Source of the DNA: JBOHUX01 sp050734915
GTDB taxonomy: Bacteria; Chloroflexota; Dormibacteria; Dormibacterales; Dormibacteraceae
Direction of reading: 5' to 3'
NCBI GenBank assembly: GCA_050734915.1
Contig: JBOHUX010000055.1
Location: 1-13,495 of the forward strand
DNA length: 13,495 bases
The notes below the pieces were generated by a model. That model was not told the origin of the DNA. It did not search any database and saw only the letters and a list, made by a program, of their open reading frames with translations. How positions within the stretch are numbered: the first letter of the stretch is position 1; each line of letters starts with the position of its first letter. The position numbers were made by a program, and so were the translations under genes. Shown piece by piece: positions 12,611-13,495 of this stretch.

Positions 12611-13495
12611 ATGGCCAAGACCCTCCCCTCCAACCTGATCGAGATCGACCGGTTTCAGACCCCGCTCCGCGTGGTGGCGGGTCCGGGGACGGGCAAGACC
12701 CACGCCCTCGTGGCGCTCTACGCGGACCTCGTGGGCTCCGGGGTACCCCGGGGGCGGATCCTCGTCCTCACGTTCTCTACCGCCGCCGCGGGAGAGCTGG
12801 AACGCCGGATCGACGAGCGTCTCCTCGACTCCTACGACCGGGCCTGGATCAGCACCTTCCACAGCTTCTGCGCCCGCCTGCTCCGGGACCACCAACCCGA
12901 TCCCCGGCGCCTTCTCCTGAGCGGGTTCCAGGAGTGGGTGGCGATGCGACAGGTGCTGGACGAGATGGACCCGGCCCTGCTCGGCGGTCTGGCGCCGGTG
13001 CGGCGCTCGGAGGCATTCGCCCAGGACGCCCTGGCCTTCGTCGCCCTCCTCAAGCAGAACCTCCTTCACCCGGCCGGGGTCGCTCTCCTTGCCGAGACCG
13101 GCGGCAGCGACCGGATGCGCGCCCTGGCGGCCGTGTACAGCGCCTATCAGGCGGCGCTGGAGGCGGCCCACCTCGTCGACTTCCGCGATCTCGTCATGGG
13201 GGCGATCTCCCTCCTTCAATCCCGGGAGGGCGTTCTCCGCGCTCTCCGGGACCGGTTCAGCCACATCCTCGTGGACGAGTTCCAGGACGTGGACCCCGCC
13301 CAGTTCTCCCTGCTCCGGCTCATCGCCCCCCCGCGCGCCCGGCCCCGCCTGGTCGTGGTCGGCGACCCCGACCAGTCCATCTACGGGTTTCGCGGCACGC
13401 TGCCTCGGCTCCTGAGCCACGACTTCGAGATCACCTACGGGGCCCGGAGCCTGTCGCTGGACGCCGGCCGGCGCTGCCCGCCCTCGATCCTCGCC
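12611..13495 (+). CDS. UvrD/AdnB-type SF1A DNA helicase, N-terminal part (cut by window edge)
   Basis: The frame from ATG 12611 is open to the window end (295 codons), so the 3' part is missing. It is a superfamily 1A 3'-5' DNA helicase of the UvrD/PcrA/RecB/Adn group, expected in DNA repair or recombination. Motifs in order: a Q-motif-like IDRFQTPLRV, Walker A VAGPGTGKTHALV (23-30), motif Ia LTFSTAAAGELERRI, ISTFHSFCARLLR (THS-type motif), motif II ILVDEFQDVDPAQFSLL (D222-E223), motif III VVGDPDQSIYGFRG (about 251), and the start of motif IV at LDAGRRCPPSILA. The phrasing GPGTGKT with an intervening about 150-residue 1B region resembles actinobacterial AdnB/RecB-like helicases, which end in a PD-(D/E)XK nuclease; whether this one does cannot be seen. 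Motif Ia has FSTAAA where UvrD proteins have FTNKAA. It is divergent from the CPBP-MFS operon. Confidence 0.93.
   Translation, partial: MAKTLPSNLIEIDRFQTPLRVVAGPGTGKTHALVALYADLVGSGVPRGRILVLTFSTAAAGELERRIDERLLDSYDRAWISTFHSFCARLLRDHQPDPRRLLLSGFQEWVAMRQVLDEMDPALLGGLAPVRRSEAFAQDALAFVALLKQNLLHPAGVALLAETGGSDRMRALAAVYSAYQAALEAAHLVDFRDLVMGAISLLQSREGVLRALRDRFSHILVDEFQDVDPAQFSLLRLIAPPRARPRLVVVGDPDQSIYGFRGTLPRLLSHDFEITYGARSLSLDAGRRCPPSILA

Noticed and set aside
12358..12633. Small minus-strand frame whose translation repeats AAKSR twice
   Set aside because: The peptide repeat only reflects the 16-bp DNA repeat. The frame overlaps the starts of two real genes and has no coding character.
8086..13495. 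Possible defence island, because two SF1 helicases flank a CPBP protease
   Set aside because: No nuclease, methyltransferase, toxin, reverse transcriptase, STAND ATPase, phage or mobile gene is present. The two helicases are of different families and in separate transcription units, so the context looks like ordinary chromosome.

Overview
This is a GC-rich (around 70% by eye), densely coded chromosomal segment from an uncultured-type bacterium. The mix of proteins points to a Chloroflexota or Actinomycetota lineage: an SPDG/WDG tryptophan-repeat membrane protein, a PspC/LiaF-like pair, an actinobacterial-style thiolase, and starts with no Shine-Dalgarno sequence but a -10-like box just upstream. 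That placement is an inference from gene style only. I see no rRNA, tRNA, CRISPR array, insertion sequence or phage gene.

Layout. (1) 1-1034, minus: the N-terminal 344 codons of a class III PLP aminotransferase, cut by the window edge. (2) 1171-2313, plus: a single-pass membrane protein with two tryptophan-rich repeats at its N-terminus. (3) 2358-3844, minus: a two-gene operon, a PspC-domain protein followed by a LiaF/toast-rack-like membrane protein, joined by a TGATG stop-start overlap. (4) 3956-4318, plus: a small stand-alone Smr-domain protein, divergent from that operon. (5) 4358-5521, minus: a complete acetyl-CoA acetyltransferase-type thiolase with an intact catalytic triad. (6) 5729-6103, plus: an orphan response-regulator receiver domain. 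(7) 6142-8064, plus: an S9-family serine peptidase (beta-propeller plus alpha/beta hydrolase). (8) 8086-10473, minus: a UPF1/DNA2-like SF1 helicase with a zinc ribbon and an arginine-rich tail. (9) 10644-12448, minus: an operon of a CPBP-family membrane protease and an MFS transporter, overlapping by GTGA. (10) 12611 to the edge, plus: the N-terminal half of a UvrD/AdnB-type SF1A helicase.

The genes do not form one obvious pathway. The units are mostly single genes or translationally coupled pairs: envelope-stress membrane proteins, fatty-acid/ketone metabolism, peptide degradation, and two unrelated nucleic-acid helicases. The non-coding DNA is short but has structure. There are -10-like hexamers exactly 6 nt before three start codons (leaderless transcription is likely). 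A perfect 10-bp tandem repeat lies between the thiolase and receiver genes. A 16-bp direct repeat with 42-bp period lies between the CPBP and UvrD-like genes. A terminator hairpin lies downstream of the MFS gene.

I did not find a convincing new multi-gene system. The features most worth a second look are the two repeat-bearing intergenic regions, the leaderless-start pattern, and the variant motifs in both helicases and in the Smr protein.
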